Part shown: piece after piece, positions 1 through 9,668 of the stretch | Layout: each line of letters begins with the position of its first letter | Position numbering within the stretch: position 1 is the first letter of the stretch | Origin: Pseudomonas mosselii | Lineage (GTDB): Bacteria > Pseudomonadota > Gammaproteobacteria > Pseudomonadales > Pseudomonadaceae | Assembly: GCF_005796105.1 (NCBI RefSeq) | Contig: NZ_VAUO01000002.1 | Location: 372,001 to 436,000 of the forward strand | Reading direction: 5' to 3' | Length of the DNA: 64,000 bases | Notes under the pieces: generated by a model | What the model was told of the DNA's origin: nothing | The model's input: the letters and a program-made list of their open reading frames with translations, nothing else | Databases searched by the model: none | Position numbers and translations under genes: made by a program

Positions 1-2
1 AG

Positions 3-365
3 CCGCTGGTGGCCAACGTGCACTTGAATGCCACCGAGCACAACGAGCGCATCGTCTTCCTGCACCATGTACTGCCAGGCCCTGCCAGCCAGAGCTATGG
101 CCTGGCCGTGGCTCAACTGGCCGGCGTACCGGGAACGGTGATCCAGCGTGCCCGCGAGCACCTGGGGCGCCTGGAGACCGCGAGCCTGCCGCACGAAGCG
201 CCACCTGCCAGCCAGCGCAAGGGCGAGCCCAACGTGCCGCACCAAAGCGATCTGTTCGCCAGCCTGCCGCACCCAGCCATCGAGAAGCTGGGCAAGCTGG
301 AGCTGGACGACATGACGCCGCGCCAAGCTATCGAAATGCTATATCAACTGAAAAACCTGTTATAA
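3..365 (+). CDS. mutS: DNA mismatch repair protein MutS, C-terminal part (cut by window edge)
   Basis: This is the last 120 codons of MutS, which recognises mismatches and recruits MutL in replication repair. The frame is open from base 3 and ends with TAA at 363-365. The visible part begins in the ATPase domain end, with the [11 protein letters not shown] and [18 protein letters not shown] segments typical of MutS, followed by the variable linker and a C-terminal helical tail (about the last 40 residues) that mediates tetramer formation in the family. Most of the gene lies outside the window. It runs in the same direction as fdxA, 139 bases downstream, an arrangement common in pseudomonads. 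Confidence 0.95.
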   Translation, partial: PLVANVHLNATEHNERIVFLHHVLPGPASQSYGLAVAQLAGVPGTVIQRAREHLGRLETASLPHEAPPASQRKGEPNVPHQSDLFASLPHPAIEKLGKLELDDMTPRQAIEMLYQLKNLL

Positions 366-382
366 CGACCACCCGCGCAAGC

Positions 383-391
383 TGGTAGAAT
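383..391 (+). promoter_or_regulatory. Extended -10 promoter of fdxA
   Basis: The sequence TGGTAGAAT has the TGn-TAnnAT form of an extended -10 element, with TG at 383-384 and the hexamer at 386-391. No good -35 box lies upstream, as expected for this class. It would give a leader of about 105 bases before the fdxA ATG at 505. That leader has a 7-bp inverted repeat (CTGCAGG at 411-417, CCTGCAG at 430-436). The same nonamer precedes map at 36042-36050. Confidence 0.5.
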
Positions 392-504
392 CCGGCGCGG
401 TTTGCGTGTGCTGCAGGTTATTAGCCTGGCCTGCAGCCAAAATCGTGAACCGCGCTGCCCTGGAAGGAAGGGCAAGCTGCCGTCGCCTGAGGAGAGAATT
501 AGAA

Positions 505-828
505 ATGACCTTCGTCGTCACCGACAACTGCATCAAATGCAAGTACACCGACTGCGTGGAAGTCTGTCCGGTGGACTGCTTCTACGAAGGCCCGAACTTC
601 CTGGTGATTCACCCGGACGAGTGCATCGACTGTGCGCTGTGCGAGCCTGAGTGCCCGGCCCAGGCCATTTTCTCGGAAGACGAGATCCCGGCAGGCATGG
701 AGAACTTCATCGAGCTCAACGCCGAGCTGGCTGAAATCTGGCCGAACATCACCGAGAAGAAGGACGCCCTGCCGGACGCCGAAGCGTGGGACGGTAAACC
801 TGGCAAGGTTGCCGATCTGGAGCGCTAA
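505..828 (+). CDS. fdxA: Seven-iron ferredoxin FdxA
   Basis: A 107-residue ferredoxin of the Azotobacter FdI type, a soluble one-electron carrier with one [3Fe-4S] and one [4Fe-4S] cluster. Nine cysteines are visible at 9, 12, 17, 21, 25, 40, 43, 46 and 50. They include the [12 protein letters not shown] motif at 40-51 and the partly altered first motif (CIKCKYTDC...CPVDC) usual in 7Fe proteins. I chose the ATG at 505 because an AGGAGA ribosome site precedes it and the protein then matches the family length. The longer open frame starting at 406 covers the leader and looks non-coding. A terminator follows at 843-868. Confidence 0.95.
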   Translation: MTFVVTDNCIKCKYTDCVEVCPVDCFYEGPNFLVIHPDECIDCALCEPECPAQAIFSEDEIPAGMENFIELNAELAEIWPNITEKKDALPDAEAWDGKPGKVADLER

Positions 829-842
829 AACGTTCACACACG

Positions 843-868
843 AAAAAGGCCCGCAACGGGCCTTTTTT
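843..868 (+). terminator. Rho-independent terminator of fdxA
   Basis: A GGCCCG...CGGGCC stem (848-862, three-base loop) followed by six T residues at 863-868, 20 bases after the fdxA stop. It faces the rsmZ terminator, so the two transcripts converge here. Confidence 0.85.
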
Positions 869-882
869 GCTTTTCAGCGGGC

Positions 883-908
883 AAAAAAAGGGGCGGTTTG
901 ACCCGCCC
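883..908 (-). terminator. Terminator of rsmZ
   Basis: On the minus strand GGGCGG (908-903), a six-base loop and CCGCCC (896-891) are followed by CC/T7 at 890-883. This is a standard rho-independent terminator and sets the 3' end of the small RNA. Confidence 0.85.
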
Positions 909-1019
909 ACATTTTTTCCGTAGTCCCTGTATATCCCAACTCATCGTCCTGATGAATCGCGTCGTGCGATGTCCTTGGCCATCATCCTTGAAAGCCTGTG
1001 CCTGTCCCTTGGCACAGTT
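883..1019 (-). ncRNA. rsmZ: RsmZ, GacA-controlled small RNA that sequesters RsmA/CsrA
   Basis: RsmZ titrates the translational repressor RsmA/RsmE through repeated GGA motifs. Read on the minus strand, this segment has seven GGA motifs in about 135 bases. Three sit in or near hairpin loops: CTGTGCC-AAGGGACA-GGCACAG at the 5' end, an AAGGAT loop closed by GGCTTTC/GATGGCC, and TCATC-AGGAC-GATGA. It ends in a GGGCGG/CCGCCC stem with a run of seven T (883-889). The location between fdxA and rpoS is the known place of rsmZ in pseudomonads. A promoter at 1023-1050 and a GacA box at 1189-1206 support the call. The 5' end is estimated from the -10 box. The ATCGC-ACGAC-GCGAT hairpin has no GGA in its loop. 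Confidence 0.88.
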
Positions 1020-1022
1020 CGA

Positions 1023-1050
1023 ATACTAGCGATTTTCAGGCAGGTAACAA
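1023..1050 (-). promoter_or_regulatory. Promoter of rsmZ
   Basis: On the minus strand TTGTTA (1050-1045) and TAGTAT (1028-1023) are separated by 16 bases. They resemble a sigma-70 -35/-10 pair and would start RNA near 1016-1019, exactly at the first rsmZ hairpin. The stretch upstream to the GacA box (1051-1188) is markedly AT-rich. Confidence 0.6.
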
Positions 1051-1188
1051 GGGGTAGATTTCTCAGGGAGTTTCATCTGACATATTTAGAAAAATCTGAT
1101 AAATTCTTTAAATTCAATAACTTAGAAAAATACATACACCGAGAAGGACGTTTATTTACCTATCCCGACGCCGTTTGCTTACATAACG

Positions 1189-1206
1189 CGTAAGAGAACG
1201 CTTACA
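1189..1206. promoter_or_regulatory. GacA binding box (upstream activating sequence of rsmZ)
   Basis: CGTAAG-AGAACG-CTTACA matches the consensus TGTAAG-N6-CTTACA at 11 of 12 defined positions. Its centre is about 180 bases upstream of the inferred rsmZ start. Such a long distance is known for rsm small-RNA promoters in pseudomonads. The remaining bases 1207-1253 hold nothing I can identify. Confidence 0.85.
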
Positions 1207-1253
1207 TGTAAAGTGATGGCGGTAGATAAATCAATGTTTCGGCCACATCAACG

Positions 1254-1284
1254 AAAACGCCCCGAGGTCATCGGGGCGTTTTTG
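1254..1284. terminator. Bidirectional terminator after rpoS
   Basis: A nine-base perfect stem, ACGCCCCGA (1257-1265) and TCGGGGCGT (1271-1279), with loop GGTCA. A four-T tract follows on the minus strand, serving rpoS. A T tract at 1279-1283 follows on the plus strand. It ends 17 bases from the rpoS stop. Confidence 0.85.
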
Positions 1285-1300
1285 CCAGGTGTACTGGCGG

Positions 1301-2308
1301 CTACTGGAACAGCGACTCGCTGGACAGGCCATTTTTCTCCAGGATCTCGCGCAGGCGCTTGAGCCCTTCCACTTGAATCTGCCGTACCCGCTCGCGGGTC
1401 AGGCCGATCTCCAGGCCAACGTCTTCCAGCGTACTGCTTTCATGGCCTCGTAGGCCAAAACGCCGCACCACCACTTCACGCTGCTTGTCGGTCAGTTCGC
1501 CCAGCCACTGATCGATGCTCTGCGACAGGTCATCGTCTTGCAGCAACTCGCAAGGGTCAGTCGGGCGGTCATCGGTGAGGGTGTCAAGCAGTGTCTTGTC
1601 TGAGTCAGGGCCAAGGGACACGTCCACCGACGAAACCCGCTCGTTCAGCCCCAGCATGCGCTTGACCTCCGACACTGGTTTCTCCAGCAAGCTGGCGATT
1701 TCTTCAGGTGACGGTTCGTGGTCGAGCTTCTGCGTCAGTTCCCGCGCGGCGCGCAGGTAAACGTTGAGTTCCTTGACCACATGGATCGGCAGCCGGATAG
1801 TGCGCGTCTGGTTCATGATCGCGCGCTCGATGGTCTGACGGATCCACCAAGTAGCGTAGGTCGAGAAGCGGAAACCTCGTTCGGGGTCGAACTTCTCGAC
1901 CGCGCGGATCAGACCCAGGTTGCCCTCCTCGATCAGGTCGAGCAGTGATAACCCACGGTTGACGTAACGGCGAGCAATCTTCACCACCAGACGCAGGTTG
2001 CTTTCGATCATACGCTTGCGACCTGCCGGGTCGCCTTTTTGCGAAAGCCGCGCGAAATGTACTTCTTCCTCCGGCGAAAGCAGAGGCGAGAAACCGATCT
2101 CGTTGAGATACAGCTGGGTGGCATCGAGCGCACGGCTGTAATCGATGTATTTGTGCTGTTTGAGCGAGGCGCCCTGTTTCGACTTGGTCCGAACCGATGG
2201 TACAGCAGGTTCGTCTGACACCACATCCGTTTCCAAAACGATCCCTGTCTCCATCAAGAGCAGGTCATCGTCGATGTCAAACTCCGGCACTTCTTTGCTG
2301 AGAGCCAT
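1301..2308 (-). CDS. rpoS: Stationary-phase and general stress sigma factor RpoS
   Basis: A 335-residue sigma-70 family factor (sigma-38). It directs RNA polymerase to stationary-phase and stress promoters. Region 1.2 lies near residues 60-95. Regions 2.1-2.4 lie near 100-175, with [18 protein letters not shown] for -10 melting and recognition. Region 3 follows, and region 4.2 near 295-325 carries the helix-turn-helix [20 protein letters not shown]. An AGGA ribosome site precedes the ATG. It lies 105 bases after nlpD in the usual nlpD-rpoS order. The leader has a 16-bp palindrome next to the ribosome site, and a PsrA-type box lies inside nlpD. No truncation is visible, so the strain should have working RpoS. 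Confidence 0.98.
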   Translation of the reverse strand: MALSKEVPEFDIDDDLLLMETGIVLETDVVSDEPAVPSVRTKSKQGASLKQHKYIDYSRALDATQLYLNEIGFSPLLSPEEEVHFARLSQKGDPAGRKRMIESNLRLVVKIARRYVNRGLSLLDLIEEGNLGLIRAVEKFDPERGFRFSTYATWWIRQTIERAIMNQTRTIRLPIHVVKELNVYLRAARELTQKLDHEPSPEEIASLLEKPVSEVKRMLGLNERVSSVDVSLGPDSDKTLLDTLTDDRPTDPCELLQDDDLSQSIDQWLGELTDKQREVVVRRFGLRGHESSTLEDVGLEIGLTRERVRQIQVEGLKRLREILEKNGLSSESLFQ

Positions 2309-2323
2309 TGTTGTAGTCCTTTG

Positions 2324-2339
2324 CTGAGTTCGAACTCAG
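2324..2339. promoter_or_regulatory. Palindrome in the rpoS leader next to its ribosome site
   Basis: CTGAGTTCGAACTCAG is a perfect 16-base palindrome ending 15 bases upstream of the rpoS ATG and touching the AGGA ribosome site. As RNA it can form a six-pair hairpin with a UCGA loop. It could affect translation or bind a dimeric protein; I can only show the symmetry. Confidence 0.5.
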
Positions 2340-2413
2340 ACTCGAGCGTCACCTTTCCATGGCAGCGCTGGAGCCCGTCCCCTCTACATTCAAGGAACAG
2401 GCCGGAACTTGGA

Positions 2414-3277
2414 TCAACGGCGCGGCAAGAACTGGAGCGGATCGACGGGTTTGCCCTGGCGGCGAATCTCAAAGTGCAGCTTCACCCGATCAGTGCCCGT
2501 AGACCCCATCTCTGCAATCGTCTGCCCTGCCTTGACCTGCTGCCCCTCCCGAACCAAAAGCCTGCGGTTATGACCGTAGGCACTGACGTAGGTATCGCTG
2601 TGTTTGATGATGACCAGCTCGCCGTAACCCCTCAAGCCACTGCCGGCGTAAACCACTGCACCATCAGACGCGGCAAAAACAGGCTGTCCCAAATCACCGG
2701 CGATATCAATGCCTTTATTCAAACTACCGTTTGAAGCAAATTTTCCAATCAGCACACCGTTCGCAGGCCATGTCCAGCCGCCTACGGCGCGCTCTGCAGC
2801 CGGGACCTGGGCAACCGTTTGCGTCGAGGTCGAAGGCGCCACGGTGGCCGTTTTGCCACCCGTGGAGGCTGGCGCAGTAGTGGCAATTGGCCGACGAATG
2901 ACCGTTGTCTTGCTTGACGAAGAAGGGCTGGAAACGACCGTCGTGGATCCTCCGGCGGTACTGTTGAAGCGAATGGCCTGCCCCGGACGGATGGTGTAGG
3001 GAGCTGCAATGTTGTTGCGCGCAGCAAGTTCCTTGTAGTCCCAGCCGTAGCGGAAGGCGATGGAGAACAGGGTGTCACCTGGCTTGACCACGTATTGTCC
3101 CGAGGTGACCGTAGGACGCTTGGGCGCGCTGCTGGCGCCATTACTGCGATCGACCACGCGCGCACCGCTGGAGCCTGTGCTCGAGCAACCGGCCAACAGG
3201 GTTCCCATGGCAAGCGCGAGCACCAGAAGCTTCAAACCCGAACGATACCTGCGCTGCCGAACGACTGTGTGACCCAC
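2414..3277 (-). CDS. nlpD: NlpD, LysM/LytM lipoprotein activator of cell-wall amidase
   Basis: An outer-membrane lipoprotein of about 287 residues. In relatives it switches on the amidase AmiC for daughter-cell separation. I prefer the GTG at 3277 because AGGGGA lies six bases before it; an in-frame ATG at 3292 is the alternative. The N-terminus has basic residues, a hydrophobic stretch and the lipobox LLAGC. A LysM domain follows (QYVVKPGDTLFSIAFRYG to IRPGQAIRF), then a Thr/Ser/Pro-rich linker, then a C-terminal M23/LytM domain. The first zinc-ligand region reads NKGIDIAG rather than the usual H-x3-D, as in E. coli NlpD, so the domain is probably a non-catalytic activator. The gene also carries the presumed rpoS promoter. 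Confidence 0.93.
   Translation of the reverse strand: MGHTVVRQRRYRSGLKLLVLALAMGTLLAGCSSTGSSGARVVDRSNGASSAPKRPTVTSGQYVVKPGDTLFSIAFRYGWDYKELAARNNIAAPYTIRPGQAIRFNSTAGGSTTVVSSPSSSSKTTVIRRPIATTAPASTGGKTATVAPSTSTQTVAQVPAAERAVGGWTWPANGVLIGKFASNGSLNKGIDIAGDLGQPVFAASDGAVVYAGSGLRGYGELVIIKHSDTYVSAYGHNRRLLVREGQQVKAGQTIAEMGSTGTDRVKLHFEIRRQGKPVDPLQFLPRR
2718..2735. promoter_or_regulatory. PsrA-type operator inside nlpD, upstream of rpoS
   Basis: TTCAAAC-TACC-GTTTGAA has perfect seven-base arms. Its core CAAAC-N4-GTTTG matches the binding rule reported for PsrA, the TetR-family regulator that activates rpoS in pseudomonads. Its centre is about 418 bases before the rpoS ATG. If PsrA binds around -45, transcription would start about 370 bases before the ATG, which agrees with the rpoS start known in P. 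aeruginosa. Confidence 0.75.
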
Positions 3278-3456
3278 CCGCGCTCCCCTCATGGTGCAGT
3301 AAAGATGACGATATGAAATGCAATATTGTTGCAATTATACCCGAGCCGCTCGTAATTAAGGGGCTCGGTCAGCCTCGCGGTATGCGCCAGCCTCGCCGAA
3401 TAGACAGGGCCCACGCCGAGTAATTCGTTGAGGGCGCAAATATTATCCGGGGCGCC

Positions 3457-4870
<1,414 letters not shown>

Positions 4871-4883
<13 letters not shown>

Positions 4884-5929
4884 GGGCTGTCCGTCTGCCC
4901 TACCGGCACCAGATCGACGAGTTCGCGCACCACCACGGTGGCGAAGCATCCGGCCGGAAGGACGAATTCCAGTTGCAGAATATCAGGCTCGGGATAATGC
5001 CACGTCAGCCGCCCAATAGGGAGCCGCAGAATGCGTCGTTCGTGATCCATGCCCGCCCGCGCCAGCCATTGGCACAGCGCCGGATGGCGGGCAGCAATGG
5101 CGCTTTCCAAAGCCTGGGGGGCGCCAGCGCCCGGTGCATCGCCCTCGCCCCACAGCGGACCGGTGGGGTGCAGGTCGAGAATCGCCAGGCGCGGATCGGA
5201 ACACTCCTGCTCACCCGCCGCAAAGAAACTGCGGCTGTCGGTGAAGGCCAGCAGGTCGCCGACCTGAGCACGCTGCCACGTGCCGTCGGCCACTCGGGCG
5301 GCCAGCACCTGGTTGAACAGGTAGCTGCGCCCGGCCGAAAGCAGTCGCGAACGCACATTGCGCTGCTCAGGCAACGCTTGGCGCGCGGCCCAGTCCTGGG
5401 CATCGTGGACGTTGCCGCCGGCATGCCCGAAACGCTGGGCACCGAAATAGTTCGGCACACCGCACTGCTTCAATTGTTCGAGGCGCGCATCGATCGCCGC
5501 GTGCTCAGCGGTCAGACCGGTCAGACGCAAGGTGAAGCCGTTGGCCGAATGTGCTCCACGCTGCAATTTGCGCGAATGGCGCACCTGCTTGAGCACACGC
5601 AGCGTGTCGTCTTCAGCGCGCGACAGGTCGGGGTCGGCCTTGCCCGGCAAGTGCAGGCTGAACCACTGGCGGGTCAGGGCCTGGCGATCCTTGAGGCCGG
5701 CATAGCTGATGGTGCGCACCGGCACACCGGCAGCGCGGGCCAGGCGGCGGGCGGCTTCCTCTGTATTGAGGTCGCGTTTCTCGACCCACAGCCACAGGTG
5801 CTCACCCTGCCCGGACAACGGGATGTCGAGCACTTCATCGACCTGGAAATCTTCGGCCACTGCCTTGAGCACCGCAGTGCCCAACGCCTCGCCCGAGGCC
5901 CTTGGCCCCAGCAGCTCCAGTTCGGTCAT
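4871..5929 (-). CDS. truD: tRNA pseudouridine(13) synthase TruD
   Basis: A 352-residue enzyme that isomerises U13 of tRNA-Glu to pseudouridine. The catalytic aspartate lies in [18 protein letters not shown] near residue 80, and the conserved [16 protein letters not shown] and NYFGAQRFG motifs frame the TruD insertion domain. It overlaps ispF by four bases (ATGA) upstream and surE by 13 downstream. The unit ispF-truD-surE-pcm is therefore tightly packed and probably co-transcribed. Confidence 0.97.
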
Positions 5930-6399
5930 GCTGGCAACAGCAGGGCGACAGCGTGCACGGCAATGCCCTCCTCGCGACCGGTGAAGCCGAGCTTCTCTTC
6001 GGTGGTGGCCTTGACGTTGACCTGGTCGAGGTCCACCTGCAGGTCTTCGGCGATGCGCTGACGCATGGTTTCGATGTGTGGGGCCATCTTGGGCGCCTGG
6101 GCCACGATGGTGGCATCGACATTGCCAACCTTCCAGCCTTTGCCACGCACCACGCCAACCACATGACGCAACAGCACACGGCTGTCAGCCCCTTTGAACT
6201 GCGGGTCGGTATCGGGGAAATGCTTGCCGATGTCGCCCAGGGCCGCAGCACCGAGCAAGGCATCGCTGACGGCGTGCAGCAGCACGTCGCCGTCGGAGTG
6301 GGCCAGCAGGCCGTATTTGTGGGGGATACGCACCCCGCCCAGGGTAATGAAATCACCGTCGGCAAAACGGTGCACATCGTAGCCGTGGCCAATACGCAT
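5926..6399 (-). CDS. ispF: 2-C-methyl-D-erythritol 2,4-cyclodiphosphate synthase
   Basis: A 157-residue enzyme of the MEP isoprenoid pathway. It converts CDP-methylerythritol 2-phosphate to the cyclodiphosphate with release of CMP. The metal ligands are D8 and H10 in [10 protein letters not shown] and the histidine of [13 protein letters not shown] near residue 42. [18 protein letters not shown] is the CMP-site signature. The ATG at 6399 lies only two bases after the T-run of a terminator-like hairpin (6402-6427), so no normal ribosome site is free. IspD, the enzyme two steps earlier, lies at 9669, and the formaldehyde genes separate the two. Confidence 0.97.
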   Translation of the reverse strand: MRIGHGYDVHRFADGDFITLGGVRIPHKYGLLAHSDGDVLLHAVSDALLGAAALGDIGKHFPDTDPQFKGADSRVLLRHVVGVVRGKGWKVGNVDATIVAQAPKMAPHIETMRQRIAEDLQVDLDQVNVKATTEEKLGFTGREEGIAVHAVALLLPA

Positions 6400-6401
6400 A
6401 G

Positions 6402-6427
6402 AAAAACGCCCTGATTGAGTCAGGGCG
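6402..6427 (-). terminator. Terminator-like hairpin touching the ispF start codon
   Basis: On the minus strand CGCCCTGA-CTCAA-TCAGGGCG (eight perfect pairs) is followed by TTTTT and then CT-ATG of ispF. It can terminate transcription coming from fghA. If ispF RNA starts upstream, it would act as an attenuator or mask the ribosome site. A possible -10 (TAGAAT, 6437-6432) lies just upstream of the hairpin, so the hairpin may be the ispF leader itself. Confidence 0.7.
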
Positions 6428-6465
6428 TGATTCTACCTGCTTTGCGCAGTCTTGGGCGCAGACGA

Positions 6466-6567
6466 GTCGCAAGCGAGCTTCGAGCTGCAAGTAAAAGCCA
6501 GATCGCGAAACGTCAGCCCACGCGGTCCGGCTTTTACTTGTCGCTTGCAGCTTGCCACTTGTAGCTT
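6466..6567. repeat. AGCTGCAAG-family inverted repeat between fghA and ispF
   Basis: Contains AGCTGCAAG and GCTTGCAGCTTG words around a long inverted repeat: CAAGTAAAAGCC (6488-6499) and GGCTTTTACTTG (6529-6540) are perfect 12-base arms. Related elements occur at 35831-35884, 52987-53040 and 57262-57322. It may form a large hairpin after fghA. Confidence 0.7.
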
Positions 6568-7414
6568 AAAGGCGCCCCAAGGCCAGCGCGTGATGGCGCA
6601 GGTGCTCGTCGATGAAGCTGGCGATGAAGTAGTAGCTGTGGTCATAGCCTGGCTGCAGACGCAGGGTCAGCGTATGTCCCCCCTTGCGCGCAGCCTGCTC
6701 CAACGCCTGCGGCTTGAGCTGCTTGTCGAGGAAATCATCACGGTCGCCCTGGTCTACCAGCAGCGGTGGACACTCGCCCGCCTCGGCCAGCAACACGCTG
6801 GCATCCCACTCGCGCCAGCGTGCGCGGTCTTCGCCTAAGTAACGCGAGAACGCCTTCTCACCCCACGGACAATCGATGGGATTGCTAATAGGCGAGAACG
6901 CCGACACCGAACGGTAGCGCCCAGGGTTACGCAACGCGCACACCAGTGCACCGTGCCCGCCCATGGAATGACCACTGATGCCGCGCTGATCGGAGGCCGG
7001 GAAGTGCGCCTCGATCAGTTTCGGCAACTCGTCCACCACATAGTCGTGCATGCGGTAGTGCTGAGCCCACGGTTGCTGGGTAGCGTTGAGGTAAAAACCC
7101 GCCCCCAGGCCAAAGTCCCAGGCACCGTCTGGATCGCCCGGCACCCCATCGCCACGCGGGCTGGTGTCGGGCGCGACGATGATCAAGCCAAGCTCGGCGG
7201 CCAGGCGCTGGGCACCGGCCTTCTGCATGAAGTTCTCGTCAGTGCAAGTCAAGCCACTGAGCCAGTAGAGCACCGGCAGTTTCTCGCCTTGCTCGGCCTG
7301 CGGTGGCAGGTAAACGGCGAACACCATGTCGCAGCCCAGCACCGTGGAGCGGTGCCGATAGCGCTTGTGCCAGCCGCCGAAGCTTTTCTGGCAGGAGATG
7401 TTATCCAGCGTCAT
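6566..7414 (-). CDS. fghA: S-formylglutathione hydrolase
   Basis: A 282-residue alpha/beta hydrolase that splits S-formylglutathione to formate and glutathione, the second step of formaldehyde removal. The nucleophile serine lies in [15 protein letters not shown] near residue 149. The acid is in the DQGDRDDFL region and the histidine in [10 protein letters not shown] near 257. The oxyanion segment [12 protein letters not shown] is typical of the esterase D family. It starts 10 bases after adhC, in one unit with it, and is followed by an inverted-repeat element and a terminator-like hairpin. Confidence 0.95.
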   Translation of the reverse strand: MTLDNISCQKSFGGWHKRYRHRSTVLGCDMVFAVYLPPQAEQGEKLPVLYWLSGLTCTDENFMQKAGAQRLAAELGLIIVAPDTSPRGDGVPGDPDGAWDFGLGAGFYLNATQQPWAQHYRMHDYVVDELPKLIEAHFPASDQRGISGHSMGGHGALVCALRNPGRYRSVSAFSPISNPIDCPWGEKAFSRYLGEDRARWREWDASVLLAEAGECPPLLVDQGDRDDFLDKQLKPQALEQAARKGGHTLTLRLQPGYDHSYYFIASFIDEHLRHHALALGRL

Positions 7415-7424
7415 GGCAAAGGCC

Positions 7425-8645
<1,221 letters not shown>

Positions 8646-9548
8646 ATGCTCAACGGCTGGGAAGGGATCGACGAGTTCGTCGCAGTTGCCGAGATCGGGC
8701 AGTTCACTGCGGCAGCCGAGCGCCTGGGAGTGTCCTCCTCGCACATCAGTCGGCAGATCGCCCGGCTCGAAGAACGTCTGCAAACCCGGCTGCTGTACCG
8801 CAGCACCCGCCGGGTCACCTTGAGCGAGGCCGGCCAGACATTCTTGCAACACTGCCAACGCTTGCAAGATGGCCGCGAGGAAGCGCTGCGGGCCATGGGC
8901 GATTTGGCCAGCGAGCCCAAGGGACTGCTGCGCATGACCTGTGCGGTGGCCTATGGTGAACGCTTCATCGTGCCGCTGGTGACGCGGTTCATGGGGTTGT
9001 ACCCACAGCTGCGGGTGGAAGTGGAGTTGAGCAACCACACCTTGGACTTACTGCACGAAGGCATGGACCTGGCGATCCGCCTGGGGCGCCTACAAGATTC
9101 GCGGCTGGTGGCCACGCGCCTGGCGCCACGGCGCATGTACCTGTGCGCTTCACCGGCGTATCTGGAACGCTATGGTAGGCCCCATAGTCTGTCGGAGCTG
9201 GCGCGGCACAACTGCCTGATCGGCAGCTCCGACCTGTGGGCACTGCAACAAGATGGCCGCGAAATCAGCCAACGGGTGCAAGGCAACTGGCGCTGCAACA
9301 GTGGCCAAGCAGTACTGGACGCGGCGCTGCAAGGCATGGGGTTGTGTCAGTTGCCGGATTACTACGTGCTCGAACACCTGCACAGCGGCGCACTGGTATC
9401 GCTGCTCGAAGCCCACCAGCCACCCAATACCGCCGTGTGGGCGCTGTATCCGCAACAACGTCACCTGTCGCCCAAGGTCAGGCGACTGGTGGACTACATG
9501 AAGGAAGGATTGGCGGGGCTACCGGAATATCGGGCCACCGCCGTGTAG
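8646..9548 (+). CDS. LysR-family regulator, probable activator of adhC-fghA
   Basis: A 300-residue LysR-type regulator. The N-terminal winged helix-turn-helix (residues 1-60) contains FTAAAERLGVSSSHISRQI and RLEERLQTRLLYRSTRRV. A substrate-binding effector domain covers about 90-295. It diverges from adhC-fghA. The layout matches the LysR gene called GfnR in P. aeruginosa, which responds to formaldehyde (from memory); that role is inferred here from position. The ATG at 8646 is preceded by an in-frame TTG at 8643. The stop codon overlaps the first base of a REP-type repeat arm. Confidence 0.9.
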   Translation: MLNGWEGIDEFVAVAEIGQFTAAAERLGVSSSHISRQIARLEERLQTRLLYRSTRRVTLSEAGQTFLQHCQRLQDGREEALRAMGDLASEPKGLLRMTCAVAYGERFIVPLVTRFMGLYPQLRVEVELSNHTLDLLHEGMDLAIRLGRLQDSRLVATRLAPRRMYLCASPAYLERYGRPHSLSELARHNCLIGSSDLWALQQDGREISQRVQGNWRCNSGQAVLDAALQGMGLCQLPDYYVLEHLHSGALVSLLEAHQPPNTAVWALYPQQRHLSPKVRRLVDYMKEGLAGLPEYRATAV

Positions 9549-9661
9549 GAGCGGCCTTGCCGGGGCGCCGGACCGGCCGGAAAGGGGCGCGAAGCGGCCC
9601 TAAAATTTCGGACTCATGCAAAATCGCCGGGGCCGGGCCTGCGCTCCGGCAAGGCCGCTCC
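9548..9661. repeat. REP-type inverted repeat pair between LysR gene and ispD
   Basis: GGAGCGGCCTTGCCGG (9548-9563) and CCGGCAAGGCCGCTCC (9646-9661) are perfect 16-base inverted arms around a GC-rich centre. This is the form of paired REP elements of P. putida-type genomes. It fills the gap between the convergent LysR and ispD genes and may end both transcripts. Confidence 0.8.
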
Positions 9662-9668
9662 TTGGGAG

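Noticed and set aside
406..504. N-terminal extension of FdxA
   Set aside because: The segment is the leader after the extended -10 at 383-391; ferredoxins of this type start at MTFVVTDNC, and AGGAGA precedes that ATG.
969..1193. Open frame of 74 codons on the plus strand
   Set aside because: It lies across the rsmZ RNA and its AT-rich control region on the opposite strand; composition is unlike coding DNA and there is no ribosome site.
2414..3277. Active M23 endopeptidase
   Set aside because: The first zinc-ligand region is NKGIDIAG rather than H-x3-D, as in the non-catalytic NlpD/EnvC group.
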